From Akkermansia muciniphila (lineage in GTDB: Bacteria > Verrucomicrobiota > Verrucomicrobiia > Verrucomicrobiales > Akkermansiaceae), in assembly GCA_004557455.1 (NCBI GenBank), contig SFDX01000008.1, positions 13,998 through 77,997 of the forward strand: a DNA stretch of 64,000 bases, in the 5' to 3' direction. The notes beneath the pieces were generated by a model that worked only from the letters and a program-made list of their open reading frames with translations, searched no databases and had not been told where the DNA came from. Both the position numbers and the translations under genes were made by a program. Shown here one piece after another: positions 8,097-16,578 of this stretch. The first letter of the stretch is position 1; each line of letters opens with the position of its first letter.

Positions 8097-9883
8097 GTGA
8101 GCGGCAACTGCACCTCCGGGTAGCGGTAGGGCTCCTGCTCCTTGGGCCGGATAAACACCATCATGAAGGAGAACACCCCGATACGCCCGAAAAGCATGTT
8201 GACCGTAATCAGCAGCTTAGAGGCCAAGCACAGGTGCGGTGTAACCCCCAGGGAGAACCCCGTGGTGGCAAAGGCGCTCACCTCCTCAAAAAACAGGGCT
8301 TGGGTACCGCCCGCCTCCGCAGCTGTCTCCGGTTCCAGCATCAGCAGCACCAGGGTGCAGAAGATCACCCAGCTGCCCGCCAGCACCAGCGTGGCCATGG
8401 CGCGGCCCACCGTGCGGCGCGCAATGCGGCATTTGTGCAGCACCACATCCTGCTCGCCCCGCAGAACACGCAGAACCTCCAGCACGCACAGCATGAATAC
8501 GGGCGCAAAGACCCCGCCGCCCGTGCCGGCCGGGTTGCCGCCGATGAACATCAGGATGCAGACGAACAGTTTGTGCGCGGGCCCGTAGGTGTTCATGTCG
8601 CTGATGTTGAACCCGGCCGAGCGTCCCACGGTGATCCATAGGGACTCCCAGAGGGTCCGGAGGGTGCTTCCGCCGTGCGCGGAGGGCTCCAGCGCGCCGA
8701 ACAGGAAAAGCAGCAGCGTGCCCGCAAGCGTCACGACGAGCGTAACGCGCACCGCCACCCAGGCGTGCGTGCTCCAGCGGGCGGGATTCGGCCTGCGCCG
8801 GAGCCGGTTCCGCAGGCGTTGCACGGCCTCCATATACACCCCGAAGCCCAAGGTGCCCACGACGGTGGTGAGCATGATGATGCTCTGGCTCGTGTAGTTA
8901 TACAGAATGCACTCCTGCGCCATGTTATCGGGGAAGAGCGAGATGCCGGTATTGCCGAAGGCGGAGACAGCGTGGAACAGCGCGTAGAACCACAGGTGCT
9001 CCTGCGGTACACCCGGCACCCCCAGCCAGGCGTAGTAGAGCGCCGCGGTGCCCAAGGCTTCCACAACAAAGGTAACCGTGATGATGAACCCGATGAGCGA
9101 GGGGATGATGCTCAAGTCTTCCCGGTCCAGAATGCCGGAGATCACCCGGCGGTTCTGTATGCCCAGACGCTTACCCAGCAGCATGATGAGGAAGAAGGAG
9201 AAGGTCATGACCCCGATAGCGCCTACCTGAAAATCCAACAGCAGCACGCATTTACCGAATGGGGTGAAGGTGCCGGCCACATCCACGCAGGCCAGGCCCG
9301 TGGTGGAGGAGGCGGAGACGCACATGAAGAAGGCATCCTCCGGGGCTATGCCGTTGTGGGTAGCCCCGGGGGTCATGATCAGCAGGGTGCTGAGCAGATT
9401 AAAGGCAACCATGCCCGTGAAGAACACGATGGCGGGGGACCAACTCTTGTGCCCGGGGTGAAAGTCCGCCCGCCGGCGGGCCCGGATGTAGCTGATGAGG
9501 TTGAGCACGGCGAGGGTGCCGATGGCGAGGCAGCAGACGAGGGTAGCCGTCATCAGCGCCGGGTTGCGCACGCCCTTCAGCACCTGCACCAGGCAGGGGA
9601 CTGCGACGGCTGCAACGGCCAGTTGAATCCACAGGATGGGCGGCCGGTCGTGCTTCTGAATATAGGTGGCAACCCAATGCACCGGCACGGAGAGACTGTT
9701 GAAAAAGACGAGGCCTGCGATAAAGAGCAGGCATGTTTTCTCCATGTGCAGCAATTGAGCCTCCGAGACGCCTGCGTTCATGAAACAGGCCTGCCACAGC
9801 ACGATCACCAAGATTAGGATGCCGGAGATAATCTCCGGTATCTGCAAGGTCGTGTGATGTCGTCTTGCACCTCCGGTTTTCAT
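8093..9883 (-). CDS. TrkH/KtrB-type potassium uptake channel subunit, copy 1
   Basis: A 596-residue membrane protein of the superfamily of K+ transporters (TrkH/KtrB/HKT). It has four pore loops with the filter-type glycines (SSTTGLACVD, SAFGNTGISL, RSAGFNIS, EVSAFATTGFSLG) and a conserved EP-GGT region. It carries about three extra N-terminal TM segments. Copy 2 lies immediately upstream in the same direction and has exactly the same length. The start at 9883 is set by a promoter whose -10 ends 9 bases upstream; the open frame to 9928 only reads through that promoter. The regulatory TrkA/KtrA subunit that normally gates such channels is not in the window. Confidence 0.9.
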   Translation of the reverse strand: MKTGGARRHHTTLQIPEIISGILILVIVLWQACFMNAGVSEAQLLHMEKTCLLFIAGLVFFNSLSVPVHWVATYIQKHDRPPILWIQLAVAAVAVPCLVQVLKGVRNPALMTATLVCCLAIGTLAVLNLISYIRARRRADFHPGHKSWSPAIVFFTGMVAFNLLSTLLIMTPGATHNGIAPEDAFFMCVSASSTTGLACVDVAGTFTPFGKCVLLLDFQVGAIGVMTFSFFLIMLLGKRLGIQNRRVISGILDREDLSIIPSLIGFIITVTFVVEALGTAALYYAWLGVPGVPQEHLWFYALFHAVSAFGNTGISLFPDNMAQECILYNYTSQSIIMLTTVVGTLGFGVYMEAVQRLRNRLRRRPNPARWSTHAWVAVRVTLVVTLAGTLLLFLFGALEPSAHGGSTLRTLWESLWITVGRSAGFNISDMNTYGPAHKLFVCILMFIGGNPAGTGGGVFAPVFMLCVLEVLRVLRGEQDVVLHKCRIARRTVGRAMATLVLAGSWVIFCTLVLLMLEPETAAEAGGTQALFFEEVSAFATTGFSLGVTPHLCLASKLLITVNMLFGRIGVFSFMMVFIRPKEQEPYRYPEVQLPLT

Positions 9884-9892
9884 CGGCGGGCT

Positions 9893-9921
9893 ATTATAGC
9901 ACAGAAGCGGCCGGGTGGCAA
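9893..9921 (-). promoter_or_regulatory. Promoter of trkH copy 1, near-leaderless
   Basis: TTGCCA, 17 bases, TATAAT, then 9 bases to the ATG at 9883. Confidence 0.65.
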
Positions 9922-9943
9922 GCCGCATGTCGGCGGAGCTGCG

Positions 9944-11734
9944 TCAGGTGAGCGGCAACTGCACCTCCGGGTATTGGAAGGGTTTCGGGTCCTTTTGCTG
10001 AATGAAGATCATCATGAACGCGAACATACCGATGCGCCCGAAGATCATGTTGACGGCAATCAGCAGCTTGGAGGCCGTGCAGAGTTGTGCGGTGATGCCC
10101 AGGGAGTAGCCCGTGGTGGTGAAGGCGCTTACCTCCTCAAAAAACAGGGCCTGCAACCCGCCCGCCGATCGGGCTGTCTCCGGCTCTAGGAGCAGCAGCA
10201 CCATGGTACAAAGGCAGATCCAGCTGCCCGCCAGCACGATGGTGGCCATGGCGCGGCCCACCGTGCGGCGCGCGATGCGGCATTTGTGCAGCACCACATC
10301 TTGCTCGCCCCGCAGAATGCGCAGGACCTCCAGCAGGCAGAGGGCGAAGACGGGTGCATAGATGCCGCCGCCCGTGCCGGTGGGGTTGCCGCCCACAAAC
10401 ATCAGGAGGCACACGAACATTTTGTGCGCGGGGCCGTAGGTGTTGATGTCGCTGAGCGTGAAACCCGTGGAGCGTCCCACGGTGATCCAGAGGGACTCCC
10501 AGAAGATGCGGTGCGTTTCCCCGCCGTGGTCGGAGGGCTCCAACGCGCCGAGCAGGAAGAGGATCAGCGTGCCCACCATCGTGACAATGAGGGTAACGCG
10601 CATCACCAGCCAGGCATGCGTGCTCCAGCGGGCGGGGTTCGGCTTGTGCAGTATTTTATGCCGCAGGCGCTGCATGGCCTCTAGGTACACGCCGAAGCCC
10701 AGGGTGCCCGCAAAGGTGCAGAGCATCATGATGCTCTGGCTCGTGTAGTTATACAGAATGCACTCCTGGCCCATGCTGTTCGGGAACAGGGAGATACCGG
10801 CGTTGCAGAAGGCGGAGACGGCATGGAAGAGGGCGTAGAACCACAGGTGATCCTGCGGTACCCCGGGGACGCCCAGCCAGGTGTAGTACAGGGCTGTGGT
10901 TCCCAAGGCCTCGACGCCGAAGGTGATACAGATAACGGATTTGATGAGCGAGGGGATGATACGCATGCCCTCTTGATCCAGGATGCCGGAGAGCACCCGC
11001 CTGTCCTGCATCCCCAGGCGCTTGCCCAGCAGCATGATGAGGAAGAAGGAGAAGGTCATCACCCCGATGGCGCCCACCTGAAAGTCCATCAGCACCACAC
11101 ATTTGCCGAGGGGGGTGAAGGTGCTGCCGACGTCTACGCCGGTGAGCCCGGTAATGGCGGAGGCCGAGGCGCAGATGAAGAAGGCGTCCTCGAGTTTGAT
11201 GCCGTTGTAGGTGGCCCCGGGGGTCATGAGCAGTAGGGTGCTCATGAGGATGAAGGCGACCATACCCGTGAAGAAGACCACGGCGGGGGACCAGCTCTTG
11301 TGCCCGGGGCGGAAGTCGGCGTGCTTTCGGGCCTGGATGTAGCTGATGAGGTTGAGCACGGAGAGACCGCCGATGACGAGGCAGCAGGCCAGGGTGGTCG
11401 CCATCAGGGCCACGTTGCGTTCGTCCTGCAGCACCTGCACCATGCAGGGGGCCATCACGGCGCCGACCGATAGCTGTATCCAGAGGATGGGCGGCCTGCC
11501 GGTACGCTGAAAAAAGGTGGCGATGAGGTGCACGAGCACGGAGAAGGTGTTGAAGAAAGCTAGGCCGGCGGTCAGTACCAAGCTGGCTTTTTCCATGCTC
11601 AGCAGCTGCGCTTCGGAGACACCGGCTTTCATGAAACAGGCCTGCCAGAGCACGACAAACAGGATCAGCATGCCGGAGATAATCTCCGGTATCTGCAGAG
11701 CCGTGTGGTGCCGTTGTATGCTGCTTGTCGCCAT
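9944..11734 (-). CDS. TrkH/KtrB-type potassium uptake channel subunit, copy 2
   Basis: A 596-residue paralogue of the next gene, similar throughout, including the opening (HHTALQIPEIISG) and the end (QYPEVQLPLT). Filter loops are SAITGLTGVD, SAFCNAGISL, RSTGFTLS and EVSAFTTTGYSLG. The second loop has CNAG where copy 1 has GNTG, a change near the selectivity filter that could alter ion preference (inference). It has its own promoter ending 7 bases before the ATG at 11734. The open frame continues to 12721 antisense to tonB, but that extension is arginine-rich noise. Tandem duplicates with separate promoters suggest differently controlled K+ or Na+ uptake. Confidence 0.9.
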   Translation of the reverse strand: MATSSIQRHHTALQIPEIISGMLILFVVLWQACFMKAGVSEAQLLSMEKASLVLTAGLAFFNTFSVLVHLIATFFQRTGRPPILWIQLSVGAVMAPCMVQVLQDERNVALMATTLACCLVIGGLSVLNLISYIQARKHADFRPGHKSWSPAVVFFTGMVAFILMSTLLLMTPGATYNGIKLEDAFFICASASAITGLTGVDVGSTFTPLGKCVVLMDFQVGAIGVMTFSFFLIMLLGKRLGMQDRRVLSGILDQEGMRIIPSLIKSVICITFGVEALGTTALYYTWLGVPGVPQDHLWFYALFHAVSAFCNAGISLFPNSMGQECILYNYTSQSIMMLCTFAGTLGFGVYLEAMQRLRHKILHKPNPARWSTHAWLVMRVTLIVTMVGTLILFLLGALEPSDHGGETHRIFWESLWITVGRSTGFTLSDINTYGPAHKMFVCLLMFVGGNPTGTGGGIYAPVFALCLLEVLRILRGEQDVVLHKCRIARRTVGRAMATIVLAGSWICLCTMVLLLLEPETARSAGGLQALFFEEVSAFTTTGYSLGITAQLCTASKLLIAVNMIFGRIGMFAFMMIFIQQKDPKPFQYPEVQLPLT

Positions 11735-11741
11735 CGGCTCC

Positions 11742-11770
11742 AGTATACCACAAGGGGGAGGGCAGTGCAA
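11742..11770 (-). promoter_or_regulatory. Promoter of trkH copy 2, leaderless type
   Basis: TTGCAC, 17 bases, TATACT, then 7 bases to the ATG at 11734. Confidence 0.65.
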
Positions 11771-11816
11771 GCCGTATGATACCGGCGGCTGCGGAGCATG
11801 CTGACAGAGTGTCTGC

Positions 11817-11845
11817 TTGCGCCGGCTGCGCGGTGGGGGTAACAT
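11817..11845 (+). promoter_or_regulatory. Promoter of tonB-exbB-exbD, leaderless with a GTG start
   Basis: TTGCGC, 17 bases, TAACAT, then 6 bases to a GTG at 11852. The spacing equals that of the ATG genes and so supports the GTG start. Confidence 0.5.
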
Positions 11846-11851
11846 GGGGCT

Positions 11852-12946
11852 GTGCATGGCGGTGTGAGCAGAAGCAACGGGAGGGGCCGGGCCGGCTTGG
11901 CCTTGGTCTGCGCGGTGCTGTCTCTGCTGGTGCACGGCGGGGCGGCTGTGGGTGTGGTGGTGTTGCAGGACCTGTTGCCCGTGCCATCGGTCTCCGAGGC
12001 GGGGAGGCGCGCTGCGGAGCCGCCGAAGGTGCGGCTGTTGCGGGTGCAGACTGCCGAGCAGGAGAAGCCGCTCGCTTTTGCCAAAACGGACCCGGACCGG
12101 CCGCAGGAGTCTCCGGAGAAGCCGGATTTTATCGGCGCGCGCGATGCCCGGGCTGCAAGTGACCCGCATGCCTATGCCAATCGGTCGGAGGAGAATGCCC
12201 CCGCCATGGAGGGGGATGCAGCGCGGCAGGAGCTGAATACCGTGGAGCAGAATCGACAGGATGGTTTCATCGGGTCGGAGGCCGCTTCCGCGCCTCCCTC
12301 GCCGAATCAGCCCGCGCCGCCGCAGCAGTCCGCAGAGTCGGCGGAGCAGGGGAGACCGGATGAGCCGAGCGGTGCGCCGGAGCAGCCGGCCGAACAGCAG
12401 CCGGCCGCGCCGCAGGAGAAGGAGCAGGCCGGGCAGACCGTGGTGGCTGCGGAGTCGGCGGAGGAGAAGGCAGAGCGGGAGGAGAAGAAGGGGGAGTCGG
12501 CGGCCCTCTCGATGTCGCCGCGGAAGGTGTATTATGACCCGAGCCTTACGCCGGAGGCGCAGCCGGGGTTCCGTACCTTCGAGCGGCGGTCGCGCAGTAC
12601 GGGCAGTTTTGTCGTGGGGCGCGGGGCGTCGTTGAATGTGTCTCGTACGCCGATGGGGAGTTACCAGGCGCATCTGTACCGGCTCATCGCGGCCAATTGG
12701 TACGCCCAGTGTGATGAGCATCGCGGGGATATCATCCCGGGGTCTATTACGGTCAGCATTCGGATCAACAGGAAGGGGCGCATCGTGAATATGGACCTCG
12801 TGCGCCGCAGGGGGGCCGGTATCCTGCAGCAGAATTTCACCCTCCTGGCTATTCGTCAGACTACGCCGCCGCCCATGCCCAAGGAGGTGCAGCAGGAGAT
12901 GGTGGGGGACCTGTTGGAGCTTTTCTTTACCTTCATTTTTCAGTAA
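11852..12946 (+). CDS. tonB: TonB-like energy transducer
   Basis: A 364-residue protein: a short cytoplasmic head, one TM anchor (about residues 14-38, ending GVVVLQDLL), then a long proline/glutamate/glutamine-rich periplasmic spacer (about 95-215). The C-terminal domain (about 265-360) resembles TonB/TolA, with YRLIAANWYAQC, SITVSIRINRKGRIVNMDLV and a terminal Phe-rich strand. It should couple the proton-motive force to outer-membrane receptors. It is followed by exbB and exbD, so the complete motor is one operon. TolA is an alternative, since no receptor is nearby and the accessory genes could equally be TolQ and TolR. The start is GTG, chosen from the promoter position. Confidence 0.8.
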   Translation: MHGGVSRSNGRGRAGLALVCAVLSLLVHGGAAVGVVVLQDLLPVPSVSEAGRRAAEPPKVRLLRVQTAEQEKPLAFAKTDPDRPQESPEKPDFIGARDARAASDPHAYANRSEENAPAMEGDAARQELNTVEQNRQDGFIGSEAASAPPSPNQPAPPQQSAESAEQGRPDEPSGAPEQPAEQQPAAPQEKEQAGQTVVAAESAEEKAEREEKKGESAALSMSPRKVYYDPSLTPEAQPGFRTFERRSRSTGSFVVGRGASLNVSRTPMGSYQAHLYRLIAANWYAQCDEHRGDIIPGSITVSIRINRKGRIVNMDLVRRRGAGILQQNFTLLAIRQTTPPPMPKEVQQEMVGDLLELFFTFIFQ

Positions 12947-12963
12947 TCAATCATCGTTCGCTT

Positions 12964-13539
12964 ATGTTACAATCAATCGTTGACTTCCTGGATGTCTGCC
13001 GACCCTTCGGTTACCTGCTTTTGCTGTGCTCGTTGACCATGGTGGCGGCAGTGTTTTACCACCTAATGAGCCGGGGTAACCTGCGTGCCCTGCGTCGCTT
13101 GCAGGCACTGCCGCTTTCCGGCTTGGCCTCGGCCTGCTCGCCCTCCGGCGGCCCGCTGGAGGCGGAGGTGGTCTTCATTCGCGAGCACCGGGATGCACCG
13201 GGGCTGGAGGCGGAGGTGGAGGCGCACCTGCGGGTGTTCATGGATTCCCTGCGCTCGGGGCTCTCGCTCATCAGTACCATGACGAATGTGGCGCCCATGC
13301 TCGGTATCCTGGGCACGGCGCGCGGTTTGGTGACCATCTTCGGTGTCTTCGGCAGCGAGGCCGCGCAGCAGGGGATCGCGCTGGGTATCTCCCAGGCATT
13401 GTATACCACCATCTTCGGGCTTGCCATTGCCGTGCCGGGGGTGATCGCTACCGCTTGTTTCGAGCGCGCCCTAGAGCACCGCGCGGCTCTCGTGGAGGCT
13501 TTCTTTGCTCATTTGCTTGTCAATCGTGATAAACTGTAA
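12964..13539 (+). CDS. exbB: MotA/TolQ/ExbB proton channel family protein
   Basis: A 191-residue inner-membrane protein, short for the family. One TM segment lies at about 15-37. A cytoplasmic segment follows, then the conserved NVAPMLGILGTARGLVTIFGVF at about 114-136 and a third TM (TTIFGLAIAVPGVIATACF). These residues form the pentameric proton channel around the ExbD/TolR dimer. It lies 17 bases after tonB and 3 bases before exbD, without a clear Shine-Dalgarno sequence, so translation is probably coupled. ExbB and TolQ cannot be told apart by sequence inspection alone. Confidence 0.88.
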   Translation: MLQSIVDFLDVCRPFGYLLLLCSLTMVAAVFYHLMSRGNLRALRRLQALPLSGLASACSPSGGPLEAEVVFIREHRDAPGLEAEVEAHLRVFMDSLRSGLSLISTMTNVAPMLGILGTARGLVTIFGVFGSEAAQQGIALGISQALYTTIFGLAIAVPGVIATACFERALEHRAALVEAFFAHLLVNRDKL

Positions 13540-13542
13540 GCC

Positions 13543-13962
13543 ATGAAGATTTATTCCCGCAAGCATCGGCAGGAGGGGATTCCCCTGGTCCCGATGCTGG
13601 ATATTCTCACCATCCTGCTCATCTTTTTCATCGTTCACACGGAGCTCAAACACCGTGTCAATGTTATCAATCTGGAGCTGCCGCGTACCTACCACATGGC
13701 CGGTCAGCAGGATAAGGCGGAGTCGTTGCTGCTCGAGCTAGGGCCGGATGGTTCCCTCGTGTTTGACGGGAAAGCCATCGGTGCCGCAGAGCTTCCGGAG
13801 GCTGTTCGGCGACTGCATCAGGCCGATCCCGATGCCTCGATCCAATTCGCTGCCTCCGAGGCCGCTGCCATGGGGCGCTTTGTGGAGGTGCTCGATTGCC
13901 TTACCTCCGCCGGTCTCCGTGTGGAGCAGGTGCCCGTGCGTATCGACTACCGCGGTAAATGA
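13543..13962 (+). CDS. exbD: ExbD/TolR biopolymer transport protein
   Basis: A 139-residue single-pass protein. After a basic head comes the TM helix with the key aspartate (VPMLDILTILLIFFIVH, Asp at about residue 18) that carries protons in this family. The periplasmic part (about 60-135) is the small ExbD/TolR domain, with ELPEAVRRL and a final VEQVPVRI strand. It is the last gene of the tonB operon and ends at a dyad (AGCCCCG and CGGGGCT, about 13971-14000) shared with the convergent ankyrin gene. Confidence 0.88.
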   Translation: MKIYSRKHRQEGIPLVPMLDILTILLIFFIVHTELKHRVNVINLELPRTYHMAGQQDKAESLLLELGPDGSLVFDGKAIGAAELPEAVRRLHQADPDASIQFAASEAAAMGRFVEVLDCLTSAGLRVEQVPVRIDYRGK

Positions 13963-13981
13963 CGGTGCCGAGCCCCGCAGC

Positions 13982-14659
13982 TCAGTGGCTCCTCGGGGCT
14001 TGTCGGAGGAGGTTGAGGAGGGCGGGGTCCTCGGTGAGGTCGAGCGGGGTGAGATTCTCGACGTTCGGGCGTATGGTGGCGCCGTGCTTGAGGAGGAGGT
14101 CCACGAGGGCTTTGTTGCCGCTTTGTACGGCGGGGAAGAGGGCGGTCTCGTTCTCTCCGTCGGTGGCGTTCACCCGGGCTCCGCGGGAGATCAGCATGGC
14201 GGCAATCTGCGTGTTACCCAGCACGCAGGTATCAAACAAAGCCGTCTCGCCGTCCATGTCGCGGGAGTTCGGATCGGCCCCGCCGTTAAGCAGGCAGCGC
14301 ACCACCTCGACGTGCTCATTTTGGCAGGCATGGTAGAGGGGTGTTTCCCCCTGCGCATCCTTGGTGTTGGGGTTGATTCGCTGTTTCAACAGAAGCTGCA
14401 CGGTCGGCAGATCCCCGCTGATGGCGGCCAAATGCAGCAACCTCTCCCCCTCCCACAGCCCGATAGCCTGCGCCGCCTCTCTCGTCGCCCCGGCATCCTT
14501 CTTCAATCGAGCATCAATATATTCGCGCATGCGCGGCTCCTCATCGCGTAATACCTCCAACTCATCCGTCATCCGCTGCTCACTCGTCATCTCATGCCAC
14601 GCCGTGCTGCTGCACCCCGCCGCTACCAAGGCCAATGCCGTACACCATATGCTCTTCAT
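13982..14659 (-). CDS. Ankyrin-repeat lipoprotein
   Basis: A 225-residue secreted lipoprotein. The signal peptide ends in a lipobox (LVAAGC, Cys at residue 16). A polar linker of about 60 residues precedes four ankyrin repeats (from GERLLHLAAISGDL at about 70, then GETPLYHAC, GETALFDTC and NETALFPAV), each with the usual helix-turn-helix and G-A-D/N loops. It should be anchored at a periplasmic membrane face and bind a protein partner that is not evident here. The start at 14659 is supported by a promoter (TTGCAA, 17 bases, TAGAAT) ending 6 bases upstream. Confidence 0.88.
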   Translation of the reverse strand: MKSIWCTALALVAAGCSSTAWHEMTSEQRMTDELEVLRDEEPRMREYIDARLKKDAGATREAAQAIGLWEGERLLHLAAISGDLPTVQLLLKQRINPNTKDAQGETPLYHACQNEHVEVVRCLLNGGADPNSRDMDGETALFDTCVLGNTQIAAMLISRGARVNATDGENETALFPAVQSGNKALVDLLLKHGATIRPNVENLTPLDLTEDPALLNLLRQAPRSH

Positions 14660-14665
14660 AACCCT

Positions 14666-14694
14666 ATTCTACCCCACCCCGCTCCCGCTTGCAA
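14666..14694 (-). promoter_or_regulatory. Promoter of the ankyrin lipoprotein, leaderless type
   Basis: TTGCAA, 17 bases, TAGAAT, then 6 bases to the ATG at 14659. Confidence 0.6.
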
Positions 14695-14768
14695 GCCGTT
14701 TCTGCGGCTTCTTTTCGCCCTTTTGCCCCACCCCGTACATCGAAAACCCGCCCCTCCGCGTTTTTGGC

Positions 14769-14797
14769 TTGCTATTTGCCTCCCGGTGTGCTAGACT
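14769..14797 (+). promoter_or_regulatory. Possible promoter for pre-crRNA or a small RNA upstream of the CRISPR array
   Basis: TTGCTA, 17 bases, TAGACT, matching the promoter style used throughout the window. It points at the array, whose first repeat is 218 bases downstream. The predicted transcript opens with a hairpin (CTCGCAA 14802-14808 with TTGCGAG 14816-14822). The gene-free stretch 14660-15014 holds nothing else that I can name; it is C/G-rich with no credible ORF. Confidence 0.4.
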
Positions 14798-15014
14798 GCC
14801 TCTCGCAATGATACGTTGCGAGGTGTCGCTCGGCGAGGCTCTCTTCTCGCTTTGCTTCACCCCTTTCGGTAGCTTGACAGAATGCGAAACTTCAGGATGG
14901 GCGGCGCAGCTTCCGCTTTGGCTGTGCCGCTTCGGGGCGGGGGTGTCTTTCCCATTCCCGCCCCCGTGGGAGGGGATGGGTGCCATGTAGGGGGCGGTGG
15001 GGGAGCGTGGCTTG

Positions 15015-16203
15015 ATTTCGAAGTAGCCCCCACAAGGGCATTATGGAAAGGCAGCCACAGCAATCGCGCGCTGTTTGTCCCCATTTCGAAGCAGCCCTCA
15101 CAAGGGCATTATGGAAAGCGGCTGGAGGCTCACTCATTACGAATGCAACCCATTTCGAAGCAGCCCTCACAAGGGCATTATGGAAAGTTCACGCGCGAGA
15201 CAGCTGTGACGCGAGCTAAATTTCGAAGCAGCCCTCACAAGGGCATTATGGAAAGCTGCTCGGCGTTGATGATGCCTTCCACGATGTATTTCGAAGCAGC
15301 CCTCACAAGGGCATTATGGAAAGGCAACTTATCCCCGGGATTAAAGAGAGAATCAATTTCGAAGCAGCCCTCACAAGGGCATTATGGAAAGCGGCAAACT
15401 CGTGCAGCGAGCTCTTGCTGATATTTCGAAGCAGCCCTCACAAGGGCATTATGGAAAGCAACCCGATTGAGCAGGGCTTGAAGGTCTTTGATTTCGAAGC
15501 AGCCCTCACAAGGGCATTATGGAAAGCCTAAGATGTATTTGGTAGAAAGCAAGTACCAATTTCGAAGCAGCCCTCACAAGGGCATTATGGAAAGCCATTG
15601 TCGTGTGTGGTTGATGTTCTGTCTTTATTTCGAAGCAGCCCTCACAAGGGCATTATGGAAAGTCTTCTCTTGCCCGGCGGCATACTGCGCGGCATTTCGA
15701 AGCAGCCCTCACAAGGGCATTATGGAAAGAGGTGGAGGAGCTCATCCCCGGTAATGCCACCATTTCGAAGCAGCCCTCACAAGGGCATTATGGAAAGTTC
15801 CAGTACTCCGACTACAAGGGGGAGCCCGTGATTTCGAAGCAGCCCTCACAAGGGCATTATGGAAAGCGGATGTCCGACCACTCCATCCGCGCCACCTCAT
15901 TTCGAAGCAGCCCTCACAAGGGCATTATGGAAAGGAACTGGGGGCAGACTTCCGCGAAGAGCTCCGATTTCGAAGCAGCCCTCACAAGGGCATTATGGAA
16001 AGGCATTGTCGGCGAGTATCACTGCATAAAGGAGATTTCGAAGCAGCCCTCACAAGGGCATTATGGAAAGGGCGCATCGCTGCCTGCGGTGAGGGCTGGT
16101 CATTTCGAAGCAGCCCTCACAAGGGCATTATGGAAAGCCTGAAGTGGAGAAAGCCATAAGGGCATACATTTCGAAGCAGCCCTCACAAGGGCATTATGGA
16201 AAG
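15015..16203 (+). CRISPR. Type II-C CRISPR array, 18 repeats and 17 spacers
   Basis: There are eighteen 36-base repeats (beginning ATTTCGAAGCAGCCC and ending GCATTATGGAAAG) with spacers of 30-33 bases, mostly 32. An internal dyad GCCCT/AGGGC is present. All repeats are identical except the first (15015-15050), which has two changes (AAGTAGCCCCC). Degeneracy at the low-coordinate end means that new spacers enter at the cas2 end. The tracrRNA anti-repeat pairs with the 5' part of the repeat as written, so crRNAs are read on the plus strand, towards cas2 and against the cas genes. This is the arrangement known from Neisseria and Campylobacter II-C loci. ORFs seen inside the array are artefacts of the repeats. 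Confidence 0.99.
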
Positions 16204-16246
16204 GTAAGTGTGTAAGTTGTTGATAGTGAACGACTTACATACTTGC
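16203..16246. promoter_or_regulatory. Leader-side inverted repeat next to the last CRISPR repeat
   Basis: The stretch from GTAAGTGTGTAAG to CTTACATACTTGC is an imperfect 16-base dyad touching the last perfect repeat. Together with the GAGCGAAAGCTC hairpin at about 16272-16283 it fills the space between array and cas2. It is a plausible leader or anchor site for spacer integration (inference). Confidence 0.4.
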
Positions 16247-16281
16247 CGATTTCATGAATCGATGAAAAAGGGAGCGAAAGC

Positions 16282-16578
16282 TCACCAAAATAAAACAAAG
16301 GGAGGGAAAGGCCGAGGCTTGGGGATGACAGATTCCCCGAGCAAGACGACCTGTTGCTCCCAAGCGGAGCGGTCGATGGGGATGAGTCGAACATCCCCAT
16401 CCGGGATCCGGGCGGCAACGCGACGCATGTAGCGGATGACGCGTTCAATCTCGTGGTCCTCGCCCTCGAAGAGGTAGAGACTGTACTGCACACGGATACC
16501 GCCTATGGCCTCGAACTCCTTACGGAGGAGGGTTTGGTGCTTGGTTTCCGGCACATCATAGGCAAGCATCACGAGCAT
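16282..16578 (-). CDS. cas2: CRISPR-associated endoribonuclease-fold protein Cas2
   Basis: A 98-residue ferredoxin-fold protein with the family's first strand and aspartate (MLVMLAYDVPE, Asp8), the VQYSLYLFEG strand and IPIDRSAWEQQ. Cas2 forms the dimer at the centre of the Cas1-Cas2 integrase that inserts new spacers. It overlaps cas1 by 23 bases and is the last gene of cas9-cas1-cas2, lying directly beside the leader-proximal end of the array. Length and motifs are normal. Confidence 0.96.
   Translation of the reverse strand: MLVMLAYDVPETKHQTLLRKEFEAIGGIRVQYSLYLFEGEDHEIERVIRYMRRVAARIPDGDVRLIPIDRSAWEQQVVLLGESVIPKPRPFPPFVLFW

Noticed and set aside
9944..12721. 925-codon open frame covering trkH copy 2 and continuing antisense through tonB
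   Set aside because: The extension beyond 11734 is low-complexity Arg/Leu sequence and crosses a good promoter. Only the 596-residue TrkH part is coding.
14882..16142. Several ORFs within the CRISPR array
   Set aside because: They encode the translated repeat over and over (EAALTRALWK and similar) and are artefacts.
15051..16167. Spacers matching the mobile element in this window (self-targeting)
   Set aside because: I found no obvious match by eye. A proper search of all 17 spacers on both strands is needed before any claim.
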